From contig JAOPGA020001652.1 of assembly GCA_026419775.2 (NCBI GenBank), positions 1 through 46,911 of the forward strand: a stretch of DNA of 46,911 bases. The letters are read 5' to 3'. The notes under the pieces were generated by a model. That model did not search any database. It saw nothing but the letters and a program-made list of their open reading frames with translations, and had not been told where the DNA came from. The translations under genes and the position numbers were made by a program. The stretch comes from Acrasis kona (lineage: Eukaryota > Heterolobosea > Eutetramitea > Acrasida > Acrasidae). This document shows positions 9,682 to 18,824 of the stretch, piece by piece (positions within the stretch are counted from its first letter, which is position 1; every line of letters starts with the position of its first letter).

Positions 9682-10479
9682 ATGCAAAAAAAACCTTTAA
9701 AGTACAAGTTCGAAGTCGTATTAAGCGATGACAATACGATAGTAATGAATTTTTCTTCAGAGACTTACTTTAGCCAAGTATGCGATCGGATAATAAAGCA
9801 CGTTAAGCAAGAAATGGATCCAAGTAGTTTGAATAATTGTGTAGAAAAACTTCCATCAGGAATGATACTAATATTGATGCCAATCAAGCTTCTTCTTTAT
9901 AAAGATGATATTCGCCGATTCACTATTGGAAGATTATTGAGGTACAACCACATCACAAAAATCTATGTTGAGCATGATGATAAAAGAGGATACATTGTTC
10001 CTTCGCTACCTTCGAACTCTTCGTCGACATTTACACCTTCTTATGGACTCAAGATGACAAATGATCCTTATTTACCGAGAGCACCGAAAGATAGAATTAG
10101 ATCAGCACAAAGTTTGAAAAACAGCAAGACATCTTTAAGGGTTACATTGTTGGACGGAAAAGTTTCTTATTTACAGATTTCAGATAGCGCAACTTTAAAA
10201 GATTTACACGACCTTCTTATTGAAACAGAGCAGATCCAAAAAGATGACAGTTTAGAAGTTGTAGTCAGCACCACTCCACGAGCTATTTTCAGCTTCAATC
10301 GCTCTGCTTCTAGAAAACTGACTGATCTTGGTGTATTTATAACTAAAAATTTAACGATACGGAGGTCGACAAGAGGGGTAAACTCTAGATTGAATGTTGA
10401 GGCGAACAAAACAAATGTTGTAAAGAGAGCAGAAGACCCCTCCTCTAAGATCAAAGCAGTCGTGTCAAGTAGAAAATAA
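9682..10479 (+). CDS. UBX-domain protein, probable Cdc48/p97 adaptor
   Basis: 265 residues, intronless. The C-terminal part from about residue 150 (LRVTLLDGKVSYLQISDSA...) has the UBX layout: a first beta strand with basic residues, a central helix (TLKDLHDLLIE), a TTPR loop where UBX proteins have FPR, then LTDLGVFITKNLTI, close to the classic TLxELGLxPSATL ending. UBX domains dock on the N domain of the AAA ATPase Cdc48/p97 and steer it to ubiquitylated substrates. The N-terminal 100 residues may form a second ubiquitin-like fold (KYKFEVVLSDDNTIVMNF), but this is weaker. The loop deviates from FPR, so p97 binding is an inference. It converges with the next gene with a 69-bp gap. Confidence 0.55.
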   Translation: MQKKPLKYKFEVVLSDDNTIVMNFSSETYFSQVCDRIIKHVKQEMDPSSLNNCVEKLPSGMILILMPIKLLLYKDDIRRFTIGRLLRYNHITKIYVEHDDKRGYIVPSLPSNSSSTFTPSYGLKMTNDPYLPRAPKDRIRSAQSLKNSKTSLRVTLLDGKVSYLQISDSATLKDLHDLLIETEQIQKDDSLEVVVSTTPRAIFSFNRSASRKLTDLGVFITKNLTIRRSTRGVNSRLNVEANKTNVVKRAEDPSSKIKAVVSSRK

Positions 10480-10548
10480 ACTGTAGATCTTTAGTACAAC
10501 TAGAAAATCGTTTGTCACCATTACAGAAGTAGTACAATCAGTGTTTAT

Positions 10549-11007
10549 TTACATTAACTTTGTTTCTATTAGGTCTTTTATCGCTACAATCAGTTGGCTC
10601 TTCTTCATACCCTTTCTCGCAACCAACTCGCCTATTTTCTCCATGATATCAATATTTCCTTCAGAGCTCCTCTTCATCCTAGCCAATCTCTCTTGCTTTC
10701 TTATATTAATAAGATCCTCAATCTCGTCCTCCTTTGGTTTTGTTTTCATTGGAGAACTCGCTCTAGATCGAACTTCGAAACCAGAACGCTTACCAGCTTT
10801 CGAAGGACTCACTGGAGTCACTGGCCTCAACGTTTTTGGACTATCTCTTGGTTGTAGGGTAACTGATTTGCAGTTGAATTGATCCTCTTGTTCTATCGTT
10901 ATGGGAGAGCATATCGAGGCTCTTCTAGATGGAGCCATTTGCAGCTTGACTGATAACGATGGTAGCCGGTAAGGATGTGGTTGGTCCATACATGCTACGT
11001 TCAACAT
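10549..11007 (-). CDS. Ser/Pro-rich protein of unknown function
   Basis: 152 residues, not recognised. The N-terminal 95 residues look disordered, with several proline-directed phosphosite-like motifs (DSPKTLRPVTPVSPSK, SSPMK). The C-terminal 55 residues are predicted helical and charged (INIRKQERLARMKR, MEKIGELVARKGMKKSQL). SP/TP clusters with a short helical tail recall substrates of cyclin-dependent or MAP kinases, which is only an analogy. The open frame with ATG at 11007 and its place in an otherwise tight gene array support a real gene. Other frames over this stretch are also open, so confidence is moderate. Confidence 0.5.
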   Translation of the reverse strand: MLNVACMDQPHPYRLPSLSVKLQMAPSRRASICSPITIEQEDQFNCKSVTLQPRDSPKTLRPVTPVSPSKAGKRSGFEVRSRASSPMKTKPKEDEIEDLINIRKQERLARMKRSSEGNIDIMEKIGELVARKGMKKSQLIVAIKDLIETKLM

Positions 11008-11399
11008 TTATTTTGTTTATACGGTATAGTATTGTATTTTCCAAGAATTGTTTCTGGCATTCTTGTGGCTTATTTTGGACATCTTCGATATATTAATGAA
11101 CAAAAGATTTTTGTAAATAAATCGAAACAGTAGTTCTGACAAATTTGGTCGTAGTGCTTCGCTTAAAATTAACAACGGCTATACTAAATGATTTATTTGT
11201 AAAAAGCGTCCATACTAGTCGCGCTGAAACATATTAACAGAATTGTTCCAGAAATGTAAACATATTATTTCATTTTGCTGATGTGCGCAAAGACTATTAT
11301 AGAATCGCGACCAAGTCAATGTGCAGGATTTCATTAATGTGAAACTACCAAATCAATAGAAGACGCCAAATCTTTTCTGTCAACAAGAGAAGAAATAAT

Positions 11400-12245
11400 A
11401 CATCATTCCTCTCCAATTACTCTTTGCATCTCATGTTGTATTTTTTGAGAAGCTCATCTTTAGATGAATTTTAATGTTTTCTTGCCTCTCTGTATCCCAC
11501 ATGTCAATAAGACCGATCAGATTGTGAGTAATCTTCCGTCAGGCAAAACGGTTAATGAATAGCTATCCTTCAAAAGACACTGAACTAGATTGTTGACAAT
11601 TTTTCTTATATCGGACCATAGATTTTTTTTGTGAGGATCCATGTATCTCGATATTAAAGCTGCTCTCAAAAAATATTTCTACATTGCTGATTCATCTAAA
11701 TTCTTTCGTCAAGTCTTTTCTCTGTTCCAGAGCTTTTGTATCTAAATGGCAGTCAGCGGAGTCAACAACTTTAGTCACGTGTGAAGAGATCCGGTGACAG
11801 CATAATCCCACGAGGAATAACATTTATAACTTTTTTGTCTTCTTAGCCGGTGGGAGTGTAACTATTATGAGAAACTACCCGTGTGACAACATTTAGTACT
11901 TAATGTATTTTGTTTTCAGACTGGGAACGCTTATCGCAAATCAGTCTATACAATATTAATAATTTTGGGCTATCCTTTAAACGTAATAGGTTGATCAATT
12001 AGATCATTTTGCGTCTCCTAAGTGAGTAGTGGATGCTCTCTTATAATTTCACTCTTCCGTTAACAAGCACTTTTATAAGCTCTGATTCGTTCTAAGTATG
12101 TACCCCACAACTTTCAAATTTAACTCCAGGCATTTGCTATGGTTGCGATGGTTTGAAAAGATTTGATGATGTACCCTCTTGCACCCAACAAAATTCGCAA
12201 TCCAAATCTAACGGTGGTCAGGCAATTTGAGATTTTGTTTGAAAA
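11400..12245 (-). pseudogene. Decayed inverted relic of a WD40-protein gene
   Basis: Read on the minus strand, 11471-11552 matches 13140-13224 of the neighbouring RING-WD40 gene almost base for base (about 95% over 80 nt, with a 4-nt deletion), encoding VLPDGRLLT...IGLIDMWD and ERQENIK. Upstream on that strand the protein-level match continues weakly (QCLLKDSYS against GQCVKIISG). Near 12200-12220 another WD-like tail (TTVR.IW) can be read, so the relic probably spans most of 11.4-12.25 kb. Stops and frame changes are frequent, so it is not functional. The intact gene starts 80 bp beyond, in the opposite orientation. The outer limits are estimates. Confidence 0.7.
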
Positions 12246-12327
12246 TACTAGGGATAGATGATGTCATCCACACTAAATCTCCGCAAGGTTCTTGAATTCC
12301 AAGTTGATTTGAATTGGTTAATTAATC

Positions 12328-13842
12328 ATGAATAATTTCACGCAATCCTCACTAGTTGATTGTGAATATGATGGTGTTGTAGAAAAGCAGCTTATCTGCT
12401 CCATTTGTAGTCATCCTCTCATTAATCCCAAATCAGATTCACAAGGTCACATTTTTTGTGAGCACTGTATATCAAAGTGGCTTAAGGACAATAACACCTG
12501 TCCCGTAGGAAAAGAAACATTGAGTACACATCAACTTGGTGACGCTCCAAACAAAATCGTGTACGCGCTGGAAAATCTGAGAGTAAAATGTGCATCTTGT
12601 GGGGGTGTAGTGCCGAGAGGAACTTGGGAAGAGCATCACTCAAATCTTTGTCCAAATAGGACTATCGCTTGTCCTAGCAAAGATGTAGGTTGCAAAGCCA
12701 TACTTCGTCCCGAGGACATTGACCAACATCTTTCAAACTGCAAGTTTCACCAGATGAGGGAGGTACTGGTCGTGTTGTTTGACAAAATCACAGACCAGAG
12801 TAAGTCAATCAATGAGCTGAAAGAACGTTTGGAGAAGCAGGAGCTCAGGAATAGTGAGAACGATAAATTAATAGAAAAGTTAAAATCCAACCCAAGCAGT
12901 GCTAGTAGCCCCAACATTGCGTCTCCCGTAGCACAACCAGAAAGGAAGCAAACGCCACCAAAAAAAAATCCATTCCAAACATTAATCCTAACTGGGCATA
13001 AGAAGGGAGTCGAGGTAGTTGTCAGGTTGGACGATGGTAGATTAGTAAGCTGTGATGGCGATGAAATCCGCGCATGGAACCTAAAAACTGGTCAGTGCGT
13101 GAAAATCATTTCCGGTACCTATGGTGTAAAATCAATGGCCGTTTTGCCTGACGGAAGATTACTCACTCACAATCAGATCGGTCTTATTGACATGTGGGAT
13201 CTAGAGAGACAAGAAAACATTAAATCAATAAGCAGCAAAGGAGTTGTTTATAGTATAACAACGCTAAAGAATGGTCAATTCGCTACCGGAGGTAATTTCG
13301 CAGGTGCTATTGGTTTCCAAGACAAAGTGTGCATATGGAATGCAGAGGAGGGCGAAGTAATCAATGCATACCCTGGACATGGAGGACCTATATTAGCATT
13401 AAGCGCTTTGCAAGATAACCGGTTAGCCAGCGCCAGTGCCGATAAGACTGTACGGATTTGGAATTTAGAGAAGAAACATTGCGACAAAGTTCTCAACGGA
13501 CACACTGGTAGCGTCAACTTACTTACCACATTACCAAACGGTTTGTTGGCAAGCGGTAGTGAAGACAAGACTGTACGCATTTGGAATGTTGATAATGGAG
13601 TCAGCATTAGAGTTCTTACTTTTAAACTTTCGGTGTGGGGAGTCAGCTCGCTGGTTGATGGAAGGTTAATTACTGGTAGTGGACGTAACACAGTACATGC
13701 ATGGGATATAGAGAGCAGAACAGCAATAAAAATCAATTCAGGTCATGAGGCCGAAGTTCGTACTTTGACTACAACACTAGATGGACGACTAGTGAGTGGT
13801 GGAAAGGATACTACCATTAGAGTTGCTGGTGTAACCGAGTAA
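12328..13842 (+). CDS. RING finger / TRAF-type zinc finger / WD40 protein, probable E3 ubiquitin ligase
   Basis: 504 residues, intronless. Residues about 23-62 form a RING finger (CSICSHPL...GHIFCEHCISKWL...CPVGKE). About 80-145 is a TRAF-like zinc-finger region (CASCGGVV...HHSNLCPNR, CPSKDVGCKAIL...HLSNCKF). About 155-188 is a coiled coil. About 215-504 holds roughly seven WD40 blades, the clearest being LASASADKTVRIWNLEKK and LASGSEDKTVRIWNVDNG. RING-TRAF proteins are E3 ligases or scaffolds; here the WD propeller would recruit the substrate. Related repeat-protein E3s are numerous in amoebae, which fits a recently duplicating family, and a decayed copy lies inverted just upstream. Blade spacing near residue 330 is irregular. 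Substrate unknown. Confidence 0.85.
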   Translation: MNNFTQSSLVDCEYDGVVEKQLICSICSHPLINPKSDSQGHIFCEHCISKWLKDNNTCPVGKETLSTHQLGDAPNKIVYALENLRVKCASCGGVVPRGTWEEHHSNLCPNRTIACPSKDVGCKAILRPEDIDQHLSNCKFHQMREVLVVLFDKITDQSKSINELKERLEKQELRNSENDKLIEKLKSNPSSASSPNIASPVAQPERKQTPPKKNPFQTLILTGHKKGVEVVVRLDDGRLVSCDGDEIRAWNLKTGQCVKIISGTYGVKSMAVLPDGRLLTHNQIGLIDMWDLERQENIKSISSKGVVYSITTLKNGQFATGGNFAGAIGFQDKVCIWNAEEGEVINAYPGHGGPILALSALQDNRLASASADKTVRIWNLEKKHCDKVLNGHTGSVNLLTTLPNGLLASGSEDKTVRIWNVDNGVSIRVLTFKLSVWGVSSLVDGRLITGSGRNTVHAWDIESRTAIKINSGHEAEVRTLTTTLDGRLVSGGKDTTIRVAGVTE

Positions 13843-13859
13843 AGATTGTTTTTGTCGAA

Positions 13860-14210
13860 TACAACAGACTTATCATATATCATACCTTGTTCCACTGGAT
13901 AACGGCGGACCTGTGAAAAAACTAGTAACATCTACATTTAAACCTATGGTGATGGAGGGAGATCAAGATGTTGTTGTTTTGTTTTTAATACCAAACTCTG
14001 TTGATTGTGATGCATTTGAACCTGTTTACAATAGACTAGCAGAGAGTTTGTCGAGTGTTGAAATGTTGTTGGAATTTACAAAGATTGATGTCACAAAAAA
14101 CAATATTTTTTCTAGACAAACGGAGTACTTTTAAACGAACGTACCAGTAGTTCATTCTATAACTGTAGAGGACCAGGGCGATGTTATTATCGGATGTCGA
14201 TCGTGAAGTA
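13860..14210 (+). pseudogene. Relic of a protein disulfide isomerase gene
   Basis: The frame through 13883-14131 reads PLDNGGPVKKLVTSTF...DQDVVVLFLIP...FEPVYNRLAESL...FTKIDVTKNN. This lines up with the second catalytic thioredoxin domain of PDI, where GPVKxLV precedes DVLVEFYAPWCGHC and KIDAT. The redox CGHC motif is gone (NSVDC stands in its place), the frame ends at 14134, and the remainder of the domain is degraded. No in-frame ATG starts it; the only start-like codon is GTG. It is therefore a partial, dead copy from a PDI family gene. PDI normally forms and shuffles disulfides in the ER. Confidence 0.65.
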
Positions 14211-14236
14211 CGAAAAACTATTAAAAGTAAAAAATA

Positions 14237-14319
14237 TGCGTTAAACGGGAATCGAACCCGTGTCGCGAGCTTGGAAGGCTAGCATTCTTTAGTGAAACAT
14301 ACCACTATACCATTAACGC
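14237..14319 (-). tRNA. tRNA-Gly(UCC) with an enlarged D arm
   Basis: Minus strand. The acceptor GCGTTAA pairs with TTAACGC; the T arm is ACGGG-TTCGATT-CCCGT; the anticodon loop CTTCCAA gives anticodon TCC (14275-14273), so glycine. The discriminator is A, and a run of six T follows as Pol III terminator. The A box is TGGTATAGTGG-like. Positions 10-25 occupy 27 nt instead of about 16, because about 11 extra bases (within ATGTTTCACTAAAGAAT) sit after the conserved GG of the D loop. The extra CACTA can pair with the upstream TAGTG. The anticodon stem has one mismatch (T28:C42). It could be a tRNA with a D-arm intron, an unusual stable D arm, or a pseudogene; the shared insertion in tRNA-Asp argues against the last. 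Confidence 0.8.
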
Positions 14320-14335
14320 ATGCGAAAATGCTAAG

Positions 14336-15460
14336 GTATTATAAATAATCAATGTAGTTTTTAGAATTATGCTTTAATTGGATTCTATTTTTTAAAAAAG
14401 GTTTTGAATTTGTGTCTAATCCTTTTAATTGCATTGTTTTCTACTCGATCACCAACAGAACTTTGGTGACCATGCAGGTAATTTTTCCTCAAGAAGTAAC
14501 CCTCAATGGCCGTGTAGAAGTAGAAGAGCAAACAAATTCCCTAAATCGGTAGGTTTTTATTTTAATCTGTCTTATGCTCCAAGTGAAGGATCTGTACAGA
14601 AACTACAAAAATTGTGATCAGAAGACGCACACTGCGTTGTTGTAACTTTTGGAACATTTGAATTTTACATTGTGTGCATGTCGTTTATCGCACAAAGCCC
14701 GGCTCTATTGCTCAATTTAATATCTGATGCCGTGGAACTTGTGGGTGGCGGATGTGGGTTTTGAGGTTGCATGTGATTCGCCATTGGGCGGCATCATCTT
14801 CAATCACGATTGGTGGAATTTCAATCGTCGGTAATGCATAAGCCTGGTGCTGAGTTGCAAAATGGTGCATAAATCAGCGGGTGAATTTGATCTAACACGA
14901 TTGTAGATGATAATAATCAAATCGGAGCTCAGTATGATGTAAAATCGTATGAACGTTGAACAAACTCTGGGGTCTTTCCATTCTTTACGTTGCGTTCATT
15001 TATAAAGTCGACAAATTCTACCCTTGCTTGATACGAGGTTTTAACTATTGGTATCCGTTGGTAGAGGTCACTCGTGGGGTTGTTATTGGCGAGGATAAAT
15101 TGTTGCATTAGTAGATTTCAGGCTCGAACAAGTATGGTTTGTAGTATGGACTTCGATAGAGATGTTTTGCCAAATGTTGTTGGTAACTCGCTTATGACCA
15201 TAAGCTTAGTCAAGATTTTTGAGAATTGATTGACGATATTTAATTTGTTGAACACCTGTGAAAAGAAGATTTGTCTTGTATATTAATTCATCTGTGAGCG
15301 TCCGAACGTTTATGAATTGTCCACTGATCAATGGAATTGTAATAACAAATATACCAGTTAGTGGCCGGGTCATCAATTGCTGTTGCGTATATACCTGACA
15401 TTGTTTGTTGATCTTTTGTGTATAATATTTTGTAATAAAATCTATTAATGGAATTCATTC
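14336..15460. other. 1.1-kb gene-poor stretch with decayed coding traces
   Basis: No convincing gene. On the plus strand about 14474-14551 reads MQVIFPQEVTLNGRVEVEE..., followed by an intron-like GTAGGT...CCAAG and then an interrupted frame (SEDAHCVVVTFGTFEF) up to 14763. On the minus strand three short open pieces follow each other in different frames (MVISELPTTFGKTSLSK, then ILANNNPTSDLYQRIPIVK, then IEIPPIVIEDDAAQW) between about 15230 and 14715. They look like remains of one or two protein genes, but I recognise no family. With a relic of PDI just upstream, this block may be a graveyard of duplicated gene pieces. Confidence 0.35.
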
Positions 15461-16771
15461 ATGAAAAGCATAGTAAGACATGCGTGGAACTCGCTCAGGA
15501 TACCTTCGTGTGAGTTACGGCTAGACATGACATTGCTTTGCGGGCAAGTGTTTACCTGGCAGAAGAGGACTTTAAATGATAACACATCAGCATACTTTGG
15601 GGTCATCGACGGCTCTGTTGTCGAAATGAGGGAAGAGGAGGACGATGTTTTGTACAGACAGCTACAATTTGATCCTACGGAGAAGGTTGACGACAAACTC
15701 ACAGATAAGATAAGATCATTCTTTAATTATAGCGACGACGGTGTCAAACTAAAGACCCTATTTAAAGAGTACGCAGAAATAGACCCACATATATTTGCCA
15801 GGATATACAAATATTACCCGGGCGTGCGTGTCATTACCCAAGATCCGTTCGAGTGTCTTATATGCTTCATTTGTTCAGCAAACAACAATGTGTCCAGAAT
15901 AACCCTCATGATTACTAGATTGTGCCAAAAATATGGATCATTGATAGGCGAATTAAATGACTCTGACTTTGCTCCAATTAGTTTCTTTCGGTTTCCAAAT
16001 CTTCAACAATTGTCCACTGCCACGGAACAAGAGCTTAGAGACCTAGGTTTCGGATATCGTGCCAAATATATTGTAAAAACTGTCCGAATGTTAATAGAAC
16101 AACAAGAAAAGATTGGTAGTGACTTCCTCATGGCAATGAGAAATGAACCCGATCGTAATATTGTAATTGATGCACTTTGTAAATTTCAAGGTGTAGGTTG
16201 TAAAGTAGCGTCTTGTATTGCTTTGTATAGTCTTGAAAAATTTGATTGTGTTCCGCTTGATGTTCATGTTCTTCGTCTTGCCAGAATCCACTACACAAGT
16301 CTTATGAATGAAGATGATATGGTGTTGCTGGATGTGAAGGGATCTGTAAATGCACAAAAGCAAAAAAAGATCATGGACCTGTTTGTGAGTGTTTTCGGAA
16401 AGAATGCTGGGTGGGCTCAAATGGTTTTGTACGGATGTCAATTAGCTGCCTTCAAGACCAGAATGCCTGAGGAATTGAGAAAGGACATCTTTACTGAGGA
16501 TCAGGCAAAAGCGAAAGAACTTGCAAAGAAAAAGAAAAAGGTAAAGAAGGAAAAGGTAAAAGAGGAGATTGAGGAGGATGAAGACGAGGAAGATGAAGAG
16601 ATTGAAGAACAGAGTATCGAGAATTTGGATGTGAAAAGAGAGATTGTCAAGAAAGAGTTGAGCGAGTACGATGAAACATTTAGCTCTACAAGAGTGACCA
16701 GATCAAGATCTAGAGCGTTAAAAGAAATTTATTGCTTAGAGGAGTCACCTCAAAAAAAGATCAAAAAATAA
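15461..16771 (+). CDS. OGG1: 8-oxoguanine DNA glycosylase/AP lyase
   Basis: 436 residues, intronless. It follows OGG1 from end to end: an N-terminal domain with LRLDMTLLCGQVFTWQ, then DPFECLICFICSANNNVSRI, GFGYRAKYIV, and the helix-hairpin-helix GVGCKVASCIALYSLEKFDC. Lys248 in GCKVA is the Schiff-base lysine (human K249), and Asp267 in VPLDVH is the catalytic Asp of the HhH-GPD motif (human D268). OGG1 excises 8-oxoguanine paired with C and nicks the abasic site in base excision repair. The protein is about 90 residues longer than the human one because of a Lys/Glu-rich tail (KKKKKVKKEKVKEEIEE, ending KKIKK), which likely includes a nuclear localisation signal. Confidence 0.95.
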   Translation: MKSIVRHAWNSLRIPSCELRLDMTLLCGQVFTWQKRTLNDNTSAYFGVIDGSVVEMREEEDDVLYRQLQFDPTEKVDDKLTDKIRSFFNYSDDGVKLKTLFKEYAEIDPHIFARIYKYYPGVRVITQDPFECLICFICSANNNVSRITLMITRLCQKYGSLIGELNDSDFAPISFFRFPNLQQLSTATEQELRDLGFGYRAKYIVKTVRMLIEQQEKIGSDFLMAMRNEPDRNIVIDALCKFQGVGCKVASCIALYSLEKFDCVPLDVHVLRLARIHYTSLMNEDDMVLLDVKGSVNAQKQKKIMDLFVSVFGKNAGWAQMVLYGCQLAAFKTRMPEELRKDIFTEDQAKAKELAKKKKKVKKEKVKEEIEEDEDEEDEEIEEQSIENLDVKREIVKKELSEYDETFSSTRVTRSRSRALKEIYCLEESPQKKIKK

Positions 16772-16871
16772 ATATTTTTGGATCTGTCACTTCTTTTTTG
16801 TGTGATATTGACGTCAAGTTTGGTTGGCGTTGTCAATTGTAAAGTACAGTCAGTGGAGGTTCCTAAGAAAT

Positions 16872-18594
16872 ATGGACGACGATGTTTATCTGGCGAGAAG
16901 CAACACATTTTTTGACGAGACATTTGCCTCTAACGACTTGTTTGCCTCTGCGACGTTCGATGATGGGATGAACATTACACCGAGCACCACAGGCTCGACA
17001 CCTGACACATCAATTATGAATCTATTTGGACATGTAGAAGACACAAGTCCAGATGTACCTTCAAAGCAAATTCATAGTAAACTTTGTCAGGAGACGTCCG
17101 AGAAAATGCTAAAAACATCATCACCGCGTGTGAAAAAGATAATTAAGCAAGTGAGTATTAATACTACAAATGCTTATTAACTTTGAAAGAATAAGAATGT
17201 AAAAAAGAAGGTCACCAAGTTCAAGCCAACTAATCTGGTGCTTGCATCAGAGGCTGACCCTATAGATACAGCTCAAAATAAGAAGTTGGACTTATATAAC
17301 TGTGATGATGCGAATGGAGACGATCAGAGAGATGCGTTTTCGCAACAAAATTACATGATATCTACACACGGCTCCTTTGTAACGGACGACCTTCGAATTT
17401 CTTCCTCAGGAATTTCTGAACTAATAGCATCCCAAACCCAATCACAGCCCTCGTTGAATTCACCACCACGTGTGTCTTATACTACCTTAGACTCTCCAGT
17501 AAAGAGAAATTCACCTAGGGCACCAAAAGTTTTTGATCACAGAAGAAAGAGCAAGGAGATTAGGTACGAAAACTTGAAGGAGATTTCAGTATTGGGTCAA
17601 GGTGCTAGTGGGAGCGTAATGCTGGTTAAGGACGTCAATGGACAGCAATATGCAAAAAAGTCAATAACCATTGGGTACAACGTTCAAACCAAGCTTATAT
17701 CAACAGAAGTGAAAGCACTGTAAGTAACAACGTTGTTTCAATTATTCACTACTTTAAAGTCACAAGTGTAGAGATTGTCAATATGTTATAAAGTTCTATG
17801 ATGCCTTTTACAGGGATGATAAAATACATTTAATTTTAGAGTTCATGAATGGAAACTCTCTCGAAAGTTTATTAAAGGAAAAGAAACAAATTCCAGAGAA
17901 TGTTCTCAGGTTCATGACTATTCAAATACTTAAGGGACTCCATGTAAGTTATCACTCCAACTCACTCTAACAATCACAGTATCTTCACAATAAAAGGATA
18001 GTACATCGTGATTTTAAACCAGCAAACGTCCTTGTCAACAAGCAGGGTGATGTAAAAATTTCTGATTTTGGACTTACTGGCATCTTCTCCAGAAAAGCCA
18101 CAAGCAAACAAATTCAGGACCAACAGATCGCAAGCGCTCCTCACTACGGAACAAGGAATCCCATGGTTTGGAATACTTGTCAAGGTACAATTCTTTACAT
18201 GAGCGTACGTTGAACTTTTATTTATTTTACTAACATGTGACAGCCTGAGCGGATCAGAGAACAACCACATTCATTTAATAGTGACGTCTGGTCGTTGGGT
18301 ATTACTTTAGCAGAATTAAGGATGGGAACATATCCGTTCTTTCATCATTCATCTTACTTTGACATTATAGAGGAAATTAAAAAATTAGAAAAAGCGCCGA
18401 TTGTTCTACCAGAAAACACATTCTCCCCAGCATTTGACAGCTTCATTAAAAGCTGCATTGTTGTGGACCCTTCGAAGAGGCCGTCCTCATCGCAGTTGCT
18501 GGCCCATCACTGGATATGTGACGCTGAGGACGAATTTGATGAAAAAGAACAGAAGCAAATCATCGAACAATGGATGAACACTGTGCAAATGTAA
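16872..18594 (+). CDS. MAP kinase kinase-like (STE7/MEK family) protein kinase
   Basis: Five exons: 16872-17150, 17190-17719, 17760-17943, 17980-18204 and 18244-18594, with introns of 39, 40, 36 and 39 nt, all GT-AG and frame-preserving; 522 residues. The start is the first true [13 protein letters not shown]. The N-terminal 230 residues are acidic, Ser/Thr-rich and disordered. The kinase domain has GQGASGSV (glycine loop), YAKKSI (VAIK lysine), HRDFKPAN (catalytic loop), SDFGLT (DFG), GTILYMSPERI (APE region) and [20 protein letters not shown] and the domain IX pattern are typical of MAP2Ks, which phosphorylate MAP kinases on Thr and Tyr. The insert between DFG and SPE (about 40 residues, including [13 protein letters not shown]) is longer than usual. 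Its MAP kinase partner is unknown. Confidence 0.88.
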
Positions 18595-18824
18595 AATAAA
18601 TTCCTACAAAGACATTATCTTTTTTGTGAATTGTTCAAGTTGTCCTGCTGTCTGTGTAGGTAACGTTTTTATGGTTGCAGTGATGTTTAGAGACCAAAAT
18701 AATCAAAAATGAGTTTATTAACAAAGATCTATTTTTATGCCTTCCTATCATGAACTGACTCTGAGTGATGGTAACACAAGGTAACAAGTTAAATTTGTTT
18801 TGAAATTCTAACAAGATTCTGCCT

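Noticed and set aside
10594-10857. Plus-strand frames antisense to the Ser/Pro-rich protein gene
   Set aside because: Composition is that of reversed codons; no start context or family.
14429-14617. 62-residue plus-strand frame MHCFLLDHQQNF...
   Set aside because: Low-complexity, no family, and a different frame over the same bases (MQVIFPQEVT) looks more protein-like.
16091-16441. 116-residue minus-strand frame in OGG1
   Set aside because: Antisense shadow of the conserved glycosylase core.
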